A stretch of DNA of 30,796 bases from Candidatus Pacearchaeota archaeon (GCA_002690445.1 NZER01000032.1:14777-45572); one strand, 5' to 3'. Counted from the stretch's first letter, positions 7,936-16,105 are shown. The notes: generated by a model from the sequence alone, not told the origin. Program-made: numbers and translations.

Positions 7936-8703
7936 CTACGCCCCGGCTGCTATGTCGATAGCCATCCACAGCACCAAGAGGTCTTGGTTTAATGTGGAGG
8001 TTCCACTCGCGTTGTTGATGATACCATCGGTCACAACTGAAAACTCCGACCGCAGATTCGTGCCGATGACATCCGGTGCCGCCAGCGACGCGGAGTAGTA
8101 ATTCGTATCGGACGATACGTTCCCCGCTGCGCCGCCTTCGAGGGAGTCTGTGGTACCGATAAAATCCTCGCCCACCTTCGTCAGTACCGCCAGATACCCC
8201 AAATCCGCATGGTCCGCCGTTATTGCCGGAAGTGCGGCAATAGCCAACGCCTCCGAAGCGTAACCGGTCGTGAAGTTAGCCGCCGCCGGGAGTACATCAA
8301 TTGTTCCGTTAGCACCGATTACCAACCGGTACACGCCCCATGTATCGGCAGGAATAGTACCCGCCGCCAGAGCCGTACCAGCAGCAACCGCCGCCTTGGC
8401 GTTAAACGCACCGTTGATTACGAAATCAACTGCCCCCGTCGCCACATTCGTATCGGTCGACCCGATAGCCAGTGCCGGGGTACCCGCAGTGACCCTATCC
8501 TGAGTCGCTCCCGTACCGGGGACGCCCCCAAAAGGAACGACCCCTTGCAGAATATCCCCAGCCTTGATGCCCGCCACAGCAACATCCCCCGCAACGGCAC
8601 CGGCAACTATCGCCATGTCGAACAACGGGGTGGACCGCTCCACGATCTCTCGCCAGAGCGGTGTATCTCGGCGCATCCTATCTCTCAGTGTAACAGTCGC
8701 CAT
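7936..8703 (-). CDS. Head decoration-like structural protein
   Basis: 255 residues from ATG 8703-8701 (MATVTLRDRMRRDTPLWREI). That ATG has a good Shine-Dalgarno (GGAGGGAG). An in-frame TTG at 8727 would add eight residues but lies upstream of that signal, so I reject it. The first 30 residues are charged and helical. The rest is extremely rich in Ala, Gly, Thr and Val (AIVAGAVAGDVAVAGIKAGD), with no cysteines and repeated strand-turn pattern, as in capsid decoration proteins that stabilise the shell. It is encoded directly after the major capsid gene with a 26-base gap. The call is from position and composition. Confidence 0.55.
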   Translation of the reverse strand: MATVTLRDRMRRDTPLWREIVERSTPLFDMAIVAGAVAGDVAVAGIKAGDILQGVVPFGGVPGTGATQDRVTAGTPALAIGSTDTNVATGAVDFVINGAFNAKAAVAAGTALAAGTIPADTWGVYRLVIGANGTIDVLPAAANFTTGYASEALAIAALPAITADHADLGYLAVLTKVGEDFIGTTDSLEGGAAGNVSSDTNYYSASLAAPDVIGTNLRSEFSVVTDGIINNASGTSTLNQDLLVLWMAIDIAAGA

Positions 8704-8729
8704 ATATCCACTCCCTCCGTTTTTCAAGC

Positions 8730-10103
8730 TTAGAACCAGCCCAGGTCCGACGGCGAAATGTTCTTAATCCGAACGTGCCGGGTCGGGGCGGTCAGTGCCA
8801 GTGCACCAAAGAGAAGCATCAAGAAAGGCTCGACAGCTTCATTTGTGGGATACAGCCGGAACTTCATCATGGGCAAGAACTGCGCCCACTCGATAGCTTG
8901 GTACAGTGGATCGAGCGTCAACGCATACGCATCGGAGGTGCCCGGCAGATCGGCGTTATGATCCAAAACGTTCTGCGGTGATGTAGAGTAAGCAACCTGA
9001 TGCGAGAAACGAATATCCGTACTCGCACCCGCGCCCTTCTTGGACCGGTAAACCTTGTACGCCGTGGGAGTCGTGGACCCCTTCGTGACCGGCAGAGTGA
9101 TAGACTCACCCGCAGCCACTATCTGATTGTCCTCAGCCGATGGAGCACTGTCCCCGTACTGGTTTACCGACACTACCTTGTAGTAGTACGTCCCCGCATC
9201 CGCAGCAGCGAATTGCGATGAGCCGTTCGTTGCCGCAGTGGTCGTACCGATACTCGGTGCATCCGGCGCACCAGACAGAGCCGATGCCGACGGAGCTGCT
9301 CCCTCGTTGACGAATACATCCGGAACCAGATCGGGCTCACCAAAAATCGTAGTGTACTTTTTGAACACTACGCTGGCGGACTGCGCCTCGCCCGGTCCTA
9401 CTCGGATGCGGTCTCTGAGCACCTTCTGAAAGTCGGCCATGACCTTAGTGGAGGTGAAGATCGTATCGATCATACCGTACTGATCGCGCACGATTCGAGC
9501 TGCATCAGAAATGCTGTCCTCGAAGTCCAGCGCCGTAGCGTCCTTCCCTCGGAGGTCCAACACGTTCGCGGCCGGAATGAGTTTTTCTAGCCCGTCCGGC
9601 TGCTGAGTCACCATCGCTGAGTCGCCGCTAAAAAGCCCCTTCTCAGCATTACGGATCACCCACAAGGCCCCCGCATTCTGCTCCAGAGCAACGGCGTCTT
9701 CGATCATCTGCGAGTGCATGGCTTGCAGAGTCACCTTACGGAGCGTCTGCAAAAACTTTGCAGTCGCGTACTTCCGCGTGATGGTCTGGTTTGTTTCCTC
9801 GGACGCGCCGCCCTCAGAAACCCACGCACCGTCATCGGCACCGACCTCCGTTCTTTCGTCCCACTGATGGACAACAGAACTGACCGGCTTTTTCTTGATT
9901 CGCTGAAAGAGTTGAGCCTCTTTTTGCTTATGGAGGATGTCAATCAGCGTCCCTTCCAAGGACTCCACCGTCAGGGCGCGACCACCGGTAAAAGAACCAG
10001 CGTCAACTCCGGAGCCCGCTGTCAGCGCCTTGTTGAGCGATTCCAGCATTTCATAACCGGCCTCTCCGAAACCCTCGTAGCCGGTATCTGCAAAAGGATT
10101 CAT
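8730..10103 (-). CDS. Major capsid protein with an inserted FN3/Ig-like domain
   Basis: 457 residues. ATG overlaps the preceding TAA (TAATG), with AGGAGG ten bases upstream. Residues 25-51 (KALTAGSGVDAGSFTGGRAL then TVESLEG) form an N-terminal arm nearly identical to a segment of the upstream protease. Residues 70-270 have the HK97-type capsid pattern, including HQWDERTEVGADDGAWVSEG, a long helix region around LQAMHSQMIEDAVALEQNAG and the IDTIFTSTKVMADFQ segment. Residues 275-395 form a Gly/Ser/Thr-rich, beta-type insertion (YYYKVVSVNQYGDSAPSAED, AYKVYRSKKGAG) that looks like a fibronectin type III domain displayed on the capsid. The fold resumes with LYQAIEWAQFLPMMKFRLYP. It assembles the icosahedral shell. 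Confidence 0.88.
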   Translation of the reverse strand: MNPFADTGYEGFGEAGYEMLESLNKALTAGSGVDAGSFTGGRALTVESLEGTLIDILHKQKEAQLFQRIKKKPVSSVVHQWDERTEVGADDGAWVSEGGASEETNQTITRKYATAKFLQTLRKVTLQAMHSQMIEDAVALEQNAGALWVIRNAEKGLFSGDSAMVTQQPDGLEKLIPAANVLDLRGKDATALDFEDSISDAARIVRDQYGMIDTIFTSTKVMADFQKVLRDRIRVGPGEAQSASVVFKKYTTIFGEPDLVPDVFVNEGAAPSASALSGAPDAPSIGTTTAATNGSSQFAAADAGTYYYKVVSVNQYGDSAPSAEDNQIVAAGESITLPVTKGSTTPTAYKVYRSKKGAGASTDIRFSHQVAYSTSPQNVLDHNADLPGTSDAYALTLDPLYQAIEWAQFLPMMKFRLYPTNEAVEPFLMLLFGALALTAPTRHVRIKNISPSDLGWF

Positions 10104-10783
10104 TATTCAGTAACCTCCTGAATTGCTTTCTCCCACGGACCCTCCAAAGCTAGGCCCTTATTCATGCGCCCCTCGATCTTAGAGAGAGTCATCGAGTCGA
10201 TCCTACCCTGCTGAGAAGCGGCGAGCGCCTTTCGCATGATGGTCGATCCGGCCATCCCCTTGAGAGCACTGTCCTCGAATCGCGGAGCCGACTTCCGGAG
10301 TACCGAGCCCGAGGGCTGGGTTTGACCGCCGATAGCCTCGACCGTTTCCGAAATGCTCTTTTGCATCTCTTGAGCCGCCAGAGAAACCCGCGCATGGGAC
10401 TTGGCGAGAGTGTGCACCTCTGCAATGCTCTTTTCCAACACCTTGAAGCGCCGGTCGATGCCCTTCACCAATCGGCGAAGGAACGGTTCAACGTCCATCG
10501 CGGCTTCAGCCTCCACGTCCGCCGTCACAAAGTCTTCGATGGACTTTTGACTCTGCTCCATCTCCTCATCGTCCTCGTCCTCGTACTCGTACTCGTCATC
10601 ATCCTCATCGTCCTCGTCCTGCGCCTTGTTGGCTTTTTCTAGCAGCTCGATTTGATGATCAAAATCGGCGTCGAGGAGACCGCGCAGATCGTCTCGACTG
10701 GCATTCCAACTCTTTTCCAGAGTTTCGGAATCCACGCCAGTCTCGTCCTGCTTCGTGTCTTCCACCACAACTGTTTCTGCCAC
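10103..10783 (-). CDS. Capsid scaffold-like acidic coiled-coil protein
   Basis: 226 residues from GTG 10783, supported by GGAGG seven bases upstream. Residues 45-80 are an intensely acidic stretch (about 20 Asp/Glu in DEDDEDDDEYEYEDEDDEE). Two helical coiled-coil segments follow (FLRRLVKGIDRRFKVLEKSI; SLAAQEMQKSISETVEAIGG) and then a basic C-terminus. Acidic, helical, low-complexity proteins encoded between protease and major capsid protein are typically scaffolds that guide procapsid assembly and are removed by the protease. The acidic stretch is encoded by an imperfect trinucleotide-like repeat (10559-10625). The function is inferred from order and composition. Confidence 0.65.
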   Translation of the reverse strand: MAETVVVEDTKQDETGVDSETLEKSWNASRDDLRGLLDADFDHQIELLEKANKAQDEDDEDDDEYEYEDEDDEEMEQSQKSIEDFVTADVEAEAAMDVEPFLRRLVKGIDRRFKVLEKSIAEVHTLAKSHARVSLAAQEMQKSISETVEAIGGQTQPSGSVLRKSAPRFEDSALKGMAGSTIMRKALAASQQGRIDSMTLSKIEGRMNKGLALEGPWEKAIQEVTE

Positions 10784-10798
10784 AGTTAAGCCTCCGTA

Positions 10799-11653
10799 TT
10801 ATTTCCGATCCCGCAACGCGGGATTGAGTTTGTTGCCAAGAAAACCCAACAGCTCAACCGTGGTATGTGGATCAAACCCCTGAGCCTCGACAAAATCTGA
10901 TATTTCCTCCCACGACCCGAACGAGCCGTTGAGAACCTTTGCCATGATTGTGCGAAAAAGCGCCCGCGCACCGGGAAACTCGTTGTAGATCGGTTTCCCC
11001 CGCAGCGCCTCGCCGGTCAACGCCCGACCGCCAGTAAACGACCCCGCGTCGACACCTGACCCCGCCATCAGTGCTTTTTCAATTTCTAGCTCTATCGCCC
11101 CCTCGGTCTCCGCGACCTGACCCATCGCTATCGCTTTAGCAAACTCAGCAAACGGTACGAATGACACCAGCCCGTACATAGCATCATTCACCGGTTTGTA
11201 GGTGATGGCGGTATCATCCCACACCACCCGCTGAATCGAGTCATCGTCGGATTTCTTGAGCACTCCCCCGCCAACGGACCCGCCGAGCCGCTGCGCCCCC
11301 GAGCGAACGTTCTTCCAAACACTTACCGCTATGTCGTTCTGCTGATACAGAAACCCCTTAACGAGTGTCTGATTGTCCGCCGAAAACCGCACGTCGGTAG
11401 GCTCACCGATGATAAACTTGGGATCGTTCAGCGGAGGTTTGTGCTTGTGATCCCAAGAGATTACTCCGTGTGAAACGTAATAGTCAGCCGCTTTCTTGAG
11501 CGCACTGACCTCTATCCGTTCTTTTTCCTGGTCGCGGGATTCGTCGGACGCCCCGACGTAAATCACCCACTGTCCGTTCTCTTCCTCTGCTTTGAGGATT
11601 CCCGCCATCGGGGAAAAGAATTGATTGCCTCGTATCGTCGGTGCTACTCTCAT
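10799..11653 (-). CDS. Prohead protease-like protein with a capsid-arm-like C-terminal module
   Basis: 284 residues from ATG 11653 (MRVAPTIRGNQFF); an in-frame TTG at 11659 would add two. Neither start has a visible Shine-Dalgarno, because a terminator-type hairpin ends only eight bases before the ATG. Motifs fitting the phage prohead serine protease class are YVSHGVISWDHKHKP (candidate catalytic His) and LGGSVGGG (candidate nucleophile Ser) about 64 residues later. From about residue 190 the protein changes character and contains KALMAGSGVDAGSFTGGRAL, matching the capsid N-terminal arm, then a unique C-terminus ending NKLNPALRDRK. The protease would mature the scaffold and capsid in the procapsid. 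The assignment rests on motif spacing and position. Confidence 0.68.
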   Translation of the reverse strand: MRVAPTIRGNQFFSPMAGILKAEEENGQWVIYVGASDESRDQEKERIEVSALKKAADYYVSHGVISWDHKHKPPLNDPKFIIGEPTDVRFSADNQTLVKGFLYQQNDIAVSVWKNVRSGAQRLGGSVGGGVLKKSDDDSIQRVVWDDTAITYKPVNDAMYGLVSFVPFAEFAKAIAMGQVAETEGAIELEIEKALMAGSGVDAGSFTGGRALTGEALRGKPIYNEFPGARALFRTIMAKVLNGSFGSWEEISDFVEAQGFDPHTTVELLGFLGNKLNPALRDRK

Positions 11654-11660
11654 AACCAAT

Positions 11661-11707
11661 AAAAAAAGCCCACAAGCCGGGATCCGGTTAGGATCGGGCT
11701 CATGGGC
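11661..11707 (-). terminator. Strong intrinsic terminator upstream of the protease gene
   Basis: On the coding strand GCCCATGAGCC (11707-11697) pairs with GGCTTGTGGGC (11678-11668), eleven pairs including wobbles, with additional GATCC/GGATC pairing inside, followed by seven U (11667-11661). It lies between the Com-like gene and the protease gene. The U tract ends eight bases before the protease ATG. Confidence 0.85.
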
Positions 11708-11732
11708 CTCATGTCCAACAGTTATTTCTAGC

Positions 11733-11921
11733 TCAGAATCGGTTGAGCCTCTTGCAGCGTCGACACTTGATCTCGATCACCGCCGTCTCAGCCTTTCTGA
11801 GCACTCTGCCGAGCAACGCGCCGCAGGTGCATCGGAGGTCTTGATAACCTCCAACGGATAACCTGATGCGTCTCTTACCCTCACCAACAGTATACGCAGA
11901 AGGATCTGAAACGTCACTCAT
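11733..11921 (-). CDS. Com-like zinc-finger protein
   Basis: 62 residues (MSDVSDPSAYTVGEGKRRIR...). The C-terminal half, LRCTCGALLGRVL followed by VIEIKCRRCKRLNRF, matches the pattern of Mu Com and its relatives, with cysteine pairs at 31/33 and 53/56. Com in Mu is a small zinc protein that binds mRNA and activates translation of the DNA-modification gene mom. Many Mu-like prophages keep a com-type gene without mom. Here the first cysteine pair is C-x-C rather than C-x2-C. No mom-type gene is visible; the only modification gene is the methyltransferase 8 kb downstream of transcription start order (19960-20931). There is no clear Shine-Dalgarno. A GCTAGAAATA word follows the stop codon immediately. 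Confidence 0.72.
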   Translation of the reverse strand: MSDVSDPSAYTVGEGKRRIRLSVGGYQDLRCTCGALLGRVLRKAETAVIEIKCRRCKRLNRF

Positions 11922-11951
11922 TCCGCGAAAAAACTACCAATTTCAACGAAA

Positions 11952-11987
11952 ATTCGCGGGATTCGCGGGATTCGCGGGATTCGCGGG
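11952..11987 (-). repeat. Four tandem 9-bp repeats upstream of the Com-like gene
   Basis: Four perfect head-to-tail copies of ATTCGCGGG (CCCGCGAAT on the coding strand) lie in the 75-base gap between the 40-residue gene and the Com-like gene. A related TTCGCGG occurs just before the Com-like ATG. The arrangement resembles an operator or iteron array. Confidence 0.85.
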
Positions 11988-11996
11988 ATTTGCCGA

Positions 11997-12119
11997 TCAT
12001 GCCTTGTATATCCCCATTATGTAGGCGTAGTCCTCAGTATGCCCCTGTTGCGCGGCGATTTGTTTCGCCCGCGCCCACTTCGCCTCATCGACCGGCTTTC
12101 CGCGCACCCGCTTCGGCAT
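11997..12119 (-). CDS. Tiny conserved-looking phage protein
   Basis: 40 residues (MPKRVRGKPVDEAKWARAKQ... ending DYAYIMGIYKA). The ATG overlaps the preceding stop (TAATG), so the two small genes are translationally coupled. The composition, a basic start, an Ala/Lys/Glu helix, then an aromatic YAYIMGIY ending, is like tiny proteins I have seen encoded near head genes of many phages. I cannot give a function. It is probably real, because the reading frame fills the gap between two other genes and resembles known small phage proteins. Confidence 0.65.
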   Translation of the reverse strand: MPKRVRGKPVDEAKWARAKQIAAQQGHTEDYAYIMGIYKA

Positions 12120-12292
12120 TACTCAAATAACTCCGGAAAACTGATTCGGATTACTTCCTGTTGTGCACTGGTACCGAAAGTCGCCAGCATACGCACCGCA
12201 GATCTTATGATCGCATAATCCGCTTTGAGATCTTTCAGCTCTTTCGCTGTCTGATCCTCCTTGCTACTCTTACCGCTCGCCGCTTTTGCCAC
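12119..12292 (-). CDS. Small charged helical protein
   Basis: 57 residues from GTG 12292 (MAKAASGKSSKEDQTAKELK). The start is firmly supported by TAGGAG seven bases upstream, and the stop overlaps the next ATG (TAATG). It is a charged N-terminal helix (KEDQTAKELKDLKADYAIIR) followed by MLATFGTSAQQEVIRISFPE. The gene lies ten bases after the MuF-like gene and is part of the same head operon. No family is recognised. Confidence 0.6.
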   Translation of the reverse strand: MAKAASGKSSKEDQTAKELKDLKADYAIIRSAVRMLATFGTSAQQEVIRISFPELFE

Positions 12293-12302
12293 AACTGCAC
12301 TC

Positions 12303-13352
12303 CTACGCTGCTGTTTTTTGTTGAGTCTGGTACAACTGACGCAGCTTGTCAGCGTACTTACCGACTATTGGATCGTACCGCACCCAGGTACACCGACAGT
12401 GCGGGTGCATCACGACTGCTACCTCCCAGTCCACCTGCCGCTTCCCGGCATTCGTCTTCCCCGGCCAGATCGTAGGATACTCGGTGCCTTGTATTTCTAG
12501 CGTGGACGGACCCGCTTCCGGCAGCATCGCTACGATCTTGCCGTCAACGTGCTGCTTACACATCGCACACGCCGTCGGTGCGGATATGCCCTGCATCAAG
12601 ATCGGCTCTTCCTTGCCGCCCATCTCAGACAACAGGTACCCGTTATTGAAGCTCATCGCCGTCTCGGTCTCGGCGATCATCCTCCAGTCCCGGTTCATCT
12701 CCCCAAACGTGTCGAACAAACGTTGGTGGAGCTGTGGTGCCGTGATTCGATCCTGGTACGACTGGATGATAGTGTCGGCAACCTTACGCCGGTGCCGAGA
12801 GGTGATATCGGTGATCAGCTCCCCCGTCCGGTGCCGCGACCACCCCAGGGTGTTCTCATAGACGGAGTTTTCTTCTAGCTCCTCCGCCATCCGTTGCACG
12901 TCATCGTCGGACGGTTGGTGCTGCGGCTCCATTCGTTGCAGGATCATTCCCAACGCCATCGCCCGGCGTGTGAGCACCTCCGCCTGATTGCCGTAGATCC
13001 ACCCCAGGATCTTCTCGACCTGCTTGGCTATCACCGCCCACTGTTTTACCGTCAAGAGTTTACCCGATTTAGGATCTAGGAACGTCCGACCATCCAACCG
13101 GAAAATCTTGTCTTCATCGGAACCGGCCTTACTCAAAGACAGCCACGACCGATCTATCTCGGCCAGCAGCCGCTTGAGGTACCGCTCGACATCCCGCTTC
13201 GACCGCTCGTCCAGCTTGTGTAAAGACGGGTACGGGGTCGGCTCCGGCACCGACCCGTAACTGAACCCGGTTGCTTTTTCTAGCACCCGCACCGCCTTGA
13301 GAAACGAGCGTACTTCGTGCGGATTCCGGATCTCTAATGTGAGCGTCTTCAC
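12303..13352 (-). CDS. Head morphogenesis protein, MuF / SPP1 gp7-like
   Basis: 349 residues from GTG 13352, which overlaps the preceding TGA (GTGA). The central and C-terminal region is typical of the MuF family: a helical region (RRKVADTIIQSYQDRI...), AETETAMSFNNGYLLSEMGG, the cysteine motif ACAMCKQHVDGKI, and the closing VMHPHCRCTWVRYDPIVGK. These cysteine and histidine residues are the hallmark of the minor head proteins encoded after the portal in Mu and SPP1, which are packaged in small copy number and help DNA ejection. The N-terminal 120 residues are variable helical sequence. Portal and terminase are expected further upstream, but here several large proteins come first. Confidence 0.85.
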   Translation of the reverse strand: MKTLTLEIRNPHEVRSFLKAVRVLEKATGFSYGSVPEPTPYPSLHKLDERSKRDVERYLKRLLAEIDRSWLSLSKAGSDEDKIFRLDGRTFLDPKSGKLLTVKQWAVIAKQVEKILGWIYGNQAEVLTRRAMALGMILQRMEPQHQPSDDDVQRMAEELEENSVYENTLGWSRHRTGELITDITSRHRRKVADTIIQSYQDRITAPQLHQRLFDTFGEMNRDWRMIAETETAMSFNNGYLLSEMGGKEEPILMQGISAPTACAMCKQHVDGKIVAMLPEAGPSTLEIQGTEYPTIWPGKTNAGKRQVDWEVAVVMHPHCRCTWVRYDPIVGKYADKLRQLYQTQQKTAA

Positions 13353-16105
13353 GCCGCGCCTCGTTTCCTCGACGCCGATTTTACCTTCCGCACCTCCGAT
13401 TGCCCCTTCTCGGTGAGAGTAGCAACGTGGTCCTCACCGTGCCCGGTATGCTCCCACTTGATGAGTCCCAGCCGCGTCAGCCGGTCGTAGGCTTTCTTAC
13501 TCGGTCCCTTGAGCGCATCCAGGTACACACTCTGTGAAGAAACCCGCAGCAACGCCCGCGCCATCTCCGGCGTGCCCTTCATCGAGTTTCCGTTACGTGC
13601 CTGCTTCAAGCCAACCGGCTTCCAGATGCCGTTCTCTTTCTTCCGCATCCCAGACGCCCACTTGCGGACGGTCCCATCGGGGTAGGCGCGGGATTTTTCT
13701 AGCACTACGAAGTCGCGGACCATCGACTTGACCACCTTATCGCCGATATGCTTGCGGAGGAGCTTCTCGAAGTCAGAGCCCTTGGCGATCATCTCGTCGG
13801 TAGGATCTACTCCGCCGTGCCCCCACCCCCAAACCGGATCGCTCTTTACCTTGGACTTGTAGCGTCCGGTCTTAGTCGTTCCCGTCTCATACCGGTATCC
13901 CTCGTTGTACTCTTTCTCCGACAGACCCGCCCGCGTTCGGGCAAGATACGCCGCAAACGCGCGGGCGAACTTCTCAGTGGGCGTGCGGTAATACCCCGCT
14001 CTCGAACGCAGGAACGAAGACGGCATGAACCGATCCTTGACATGATCCGCTACAGCCCTCGTACTGTACTCCGCCAACTGACGCCAAGGGAGAGCAGCCT
14101 TTTCTATCAGCCCCAGAACCCGGCGAGTGTGTTCCCTATCATCCCCCGGTGCCAGCCCTCGGGAGTGTAGAAACTCCGTAAGATTGTCCGCCATATCAGG
14201 ATTGTGCTTTGCACCCGTCGCCATCAGATTCAGATCGGGAGCACCGGAGAGTGCCTGAACGATGTGGGTACCAGGCTCTTGCTGAGGGATGTTGTCCTTC
14301 ATCCACTGCCCTGAAATCGCCACCATGCAGTTTAGCAAGTAGGGAACATCCTGCCGATGTTCCTCCGGAACCCCCCTTAGAAGAGATTCGGAAAGCATGC
14401 CGATCCGCGTCTTCACCGAACTCTGAGAGCTGTCTACAAACTTCCCAAACTCCTCCACTTCTTCTATCGTCTTCGGCATCTCACGCCCACGAATCGCCTG
14501 ATTGATTTTATCATCAAACCCAGAATCTTTGCTCCACTTCATGAACTCATTTTGCATTTCTGGCTCTCGATACCAAAAGTAATGGCCCACTTCGTGTGGG
14601 ATGGTTCCGGTATGCGATGGAGAAATCAACAACACCTGATTGGCTTCCTGGTACATCCCCTTAGCTTTCCTCGACGCTTTCTCCAACTGAAGACGCAGCG
14701 GTCGGCGGTCAGGGGGATGATACCCTTTGAGGTCTACGTACTTAGCTACCTCACGAAACGACTTCAACATGCTGTTCATCGTTGCGGAGGTCAGCTTTGG
14801 CGCTTGTTCACGCTTATATCTAGTAGACCCCCCCACCCCGGTCTCGACTCCCAACCCGGTGATGCCCTTCAACTCATCTGTGAGCTTTTTGATGCGCGGA
14901 TCACGCTGTTGTTTTTCTAGCTCCCACTCGGCGTAACCAGGGGCTTTCTTAGCCTGTGCCCGAAACCTCCGCGCTGTCTTCGCGTCGAGCCCCAACGCCC
15001 CGCTTTTGAACAGTGTCTCCATCTCTTCAAAGGGGACAGGTACGGTCACACCCTGCATACTGTGCCGGACTTTTTCATACTCCGGATCGCGCCAGTTACC
15101 GTAAGGATACATCACAGCTCCGAACGTCCCCTCAACCGACGCCCCGTAACCATAGGCAGCGTCCATTTGCCAGTCCCACTTGCCCCAGTTATCTACGCTG
15201 GCCAGCTCCTTTTTGGCCGTTTCGAGCACACCCGCAAGACCGTGGACAGCGTCATCGATTCCGTGAGTCGAAGTTGTGGACCACAACCGACGATGCCGCG
15301 TCTGGTAGTCGGTCCCCTCCTCAACGATATCCCGCGCAGCGGCTTGGAGGTTATTCCCCAACTCATCCGCCGAACCTTCTCGGACGAGATCCCACAGCTT
15401 TTCAAAAGTCGTCGGCCATCCCGCCTTCGCCCAGATTTCCCGCAAGGTGCTGTCAGAGATGAACGACAGCGGCTCGTTTTGTAGCATCGCCGCATAGTCC
15501 TCAGCGTCTATGGAGGACAAGGTGCGAGACTTCCCGAGCAGCGTCAGAGCTATCCCCGACCGCAAGCTGTTCTTGATCGCCTGCTCCATATACTCCGCAC
15601 TCGGTACTGATTTGTAATCCCACGTCGGTGCGTTTTCCGCAGTGATGATCTTCCGCTTTTTCTTCTTACGCTTCGCGTCCTCAGCCTTCCGCGCCTTTTC
15701 CTCCTCGACCTGTTTGCGCTTCTCTGCTACGAGCTTAGTCAACAGCTCCTCCACTTTCTTTCCCGCCTCCGGTGTCCACTCGCGGGTTTTTCTAGCCTTC
15801 GGTGAGGTTGGCGGCTCCGGCTTCTTTTTCGGCGCTTTCTTCTTGACCGTCAGCTTTTTCTTCTCGGTTTTATTGGGAGCCCGCTTCTTTTTACCTTCCT
15901 GCTCTTTGTCCCATTTCGCGACCTCCGCCTTAGTAGCGTTGCCGTCATAGACCCACTTGACGCCAACTTTCTTGATCCAGTATCGACGCCCGCCCTTCTT
16001 GCCCATCATGCGACGGGTACCCTCCGGCACCGGAGGTCGGGCTTTCTCCATTACTTCCATTACTGCATCCACGACTGCATCCACGACTCTGAATAAAGTA
16101 CTCAC
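13349..16105 (-). CDS. Large polyvalent-type protein with HEVGH metallopeptidase domain and C-terminal winged helix
   Basis: 918 residues from GTG 16105 (AGGGGG upstream; GTGA overlap). Domains in order: residues 19-55, the shared basic module (RPPVPEGTRRMMG...KWVYDG); 60-160, a very Lys-rich disordered linker; 162-179, WDYKSVPSAEYMEQAIKN, also found in the paralogue; 260-480, unassigned; 504-508, HEVGH with a likely third zinc ligand Glu711 in TPTEKFARAFAAYLARTRAG, giving a zincin-type metallopeptidase; 840-910, a winged-helix-like end (YDRLTRLGLIKWEHTGHGED, ATLTEKG). The make-up matches phage polyvalent proteins, multidomain proteins thought to enter with the genome and protect it. It is directly upstream of the MuF-like gene. 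Substrate unknown. Bases 15580-15623 are identical to 18718-18761 in the paralogue. Confidence 0.75.
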   Translation of the reverse strand: MSTLFRVVDAVVDAVMEVMEKARPPVPEGTRRMMGKKGGRRYWIKKVGVKWVYDGNATKAEVAKWDKEQEGKKKRAPNKTEKKKLTVKKKAPKKKPEPPTSPKARKTREWTPEAGKKVEELLTKLVAEKRKQVEEEKARKAEDAKRKKKKRKIITAENAPTWDYKSVPSAEYMEQAIKNSLRSGIALTLLGKSRTLSSIDAEDYAAMLQNEPLSFISDSTLREIWAKAGWPTTFEKLWDLVREGSADELGNNLQAAARDIVEEGTDYQTRHRRLWSTTSTHGIDDAVHGLAGVLETAKKELASVDNWGKWDWQMDAAYGYGASVEGTFGAVMYPYGNWRDPEYEKVRHSMQGVTVPVPFEEMETLFKSGALGLDAKTARRFRAQAKKAPGYAEWELEKQQRDPRIKKLTDELKGITGLGVETGVGGSTRYKREQAPKLTSATMNSMLKSFREVAKYVDLKGYHPPDRRPLRLQLEKASRKAKGMYQEANQVLLISPSHTGTIPHEVGHYFWYREPEMQNEFMKWSKDSGFDDKINQAIRGREMPKTIEEVEEFGKFVDSSQSSVKTRIGMLSESLLRGVPEEHRQDVPYLLNCMVAISGQWMKDNIPQQEPGTHIVQALSGAPDLNLMATGAKHNPDMADNLTEFLHSRGLAPGDDREHTRRVLGLIEKAALPWRQLAEYSTRAVADHVKDRFMPSSFLRSRAGYYRTPTEKFARAFAAYLARTRAGLSEKEYNEGYRYETGTTKTGRYKSKVKSDPVWGWGHGGVDPTDEMIAKGSDFEKLLRKHIGDKVVKSMVRDFVVLEKSRAYPDGTVRKWASGMRKKENGIWKPVGLKQARNGNSMKGTPEMARALLRVSSQSVYLDALKGPSKKAYDRLTRLGLIKWEHTGHGEDHVATLTEKGQSEVRKVKSASRKRGAA
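15580..15623 (-). repeat. 44-bp identical block, copy 1 (gene 13349-16105)
   Basis: Identical to 18718-18761; with one mismatch the match extends about nine bases further on the left. It encodes the WDYKSVPSAEYMEQ block. Confidence 0.92.

Noticed and set aside
11952..11987. Short tandem repeats as a CRISPR array
   Set aside because: The 9-bp units are directly adjacent with no spacers.
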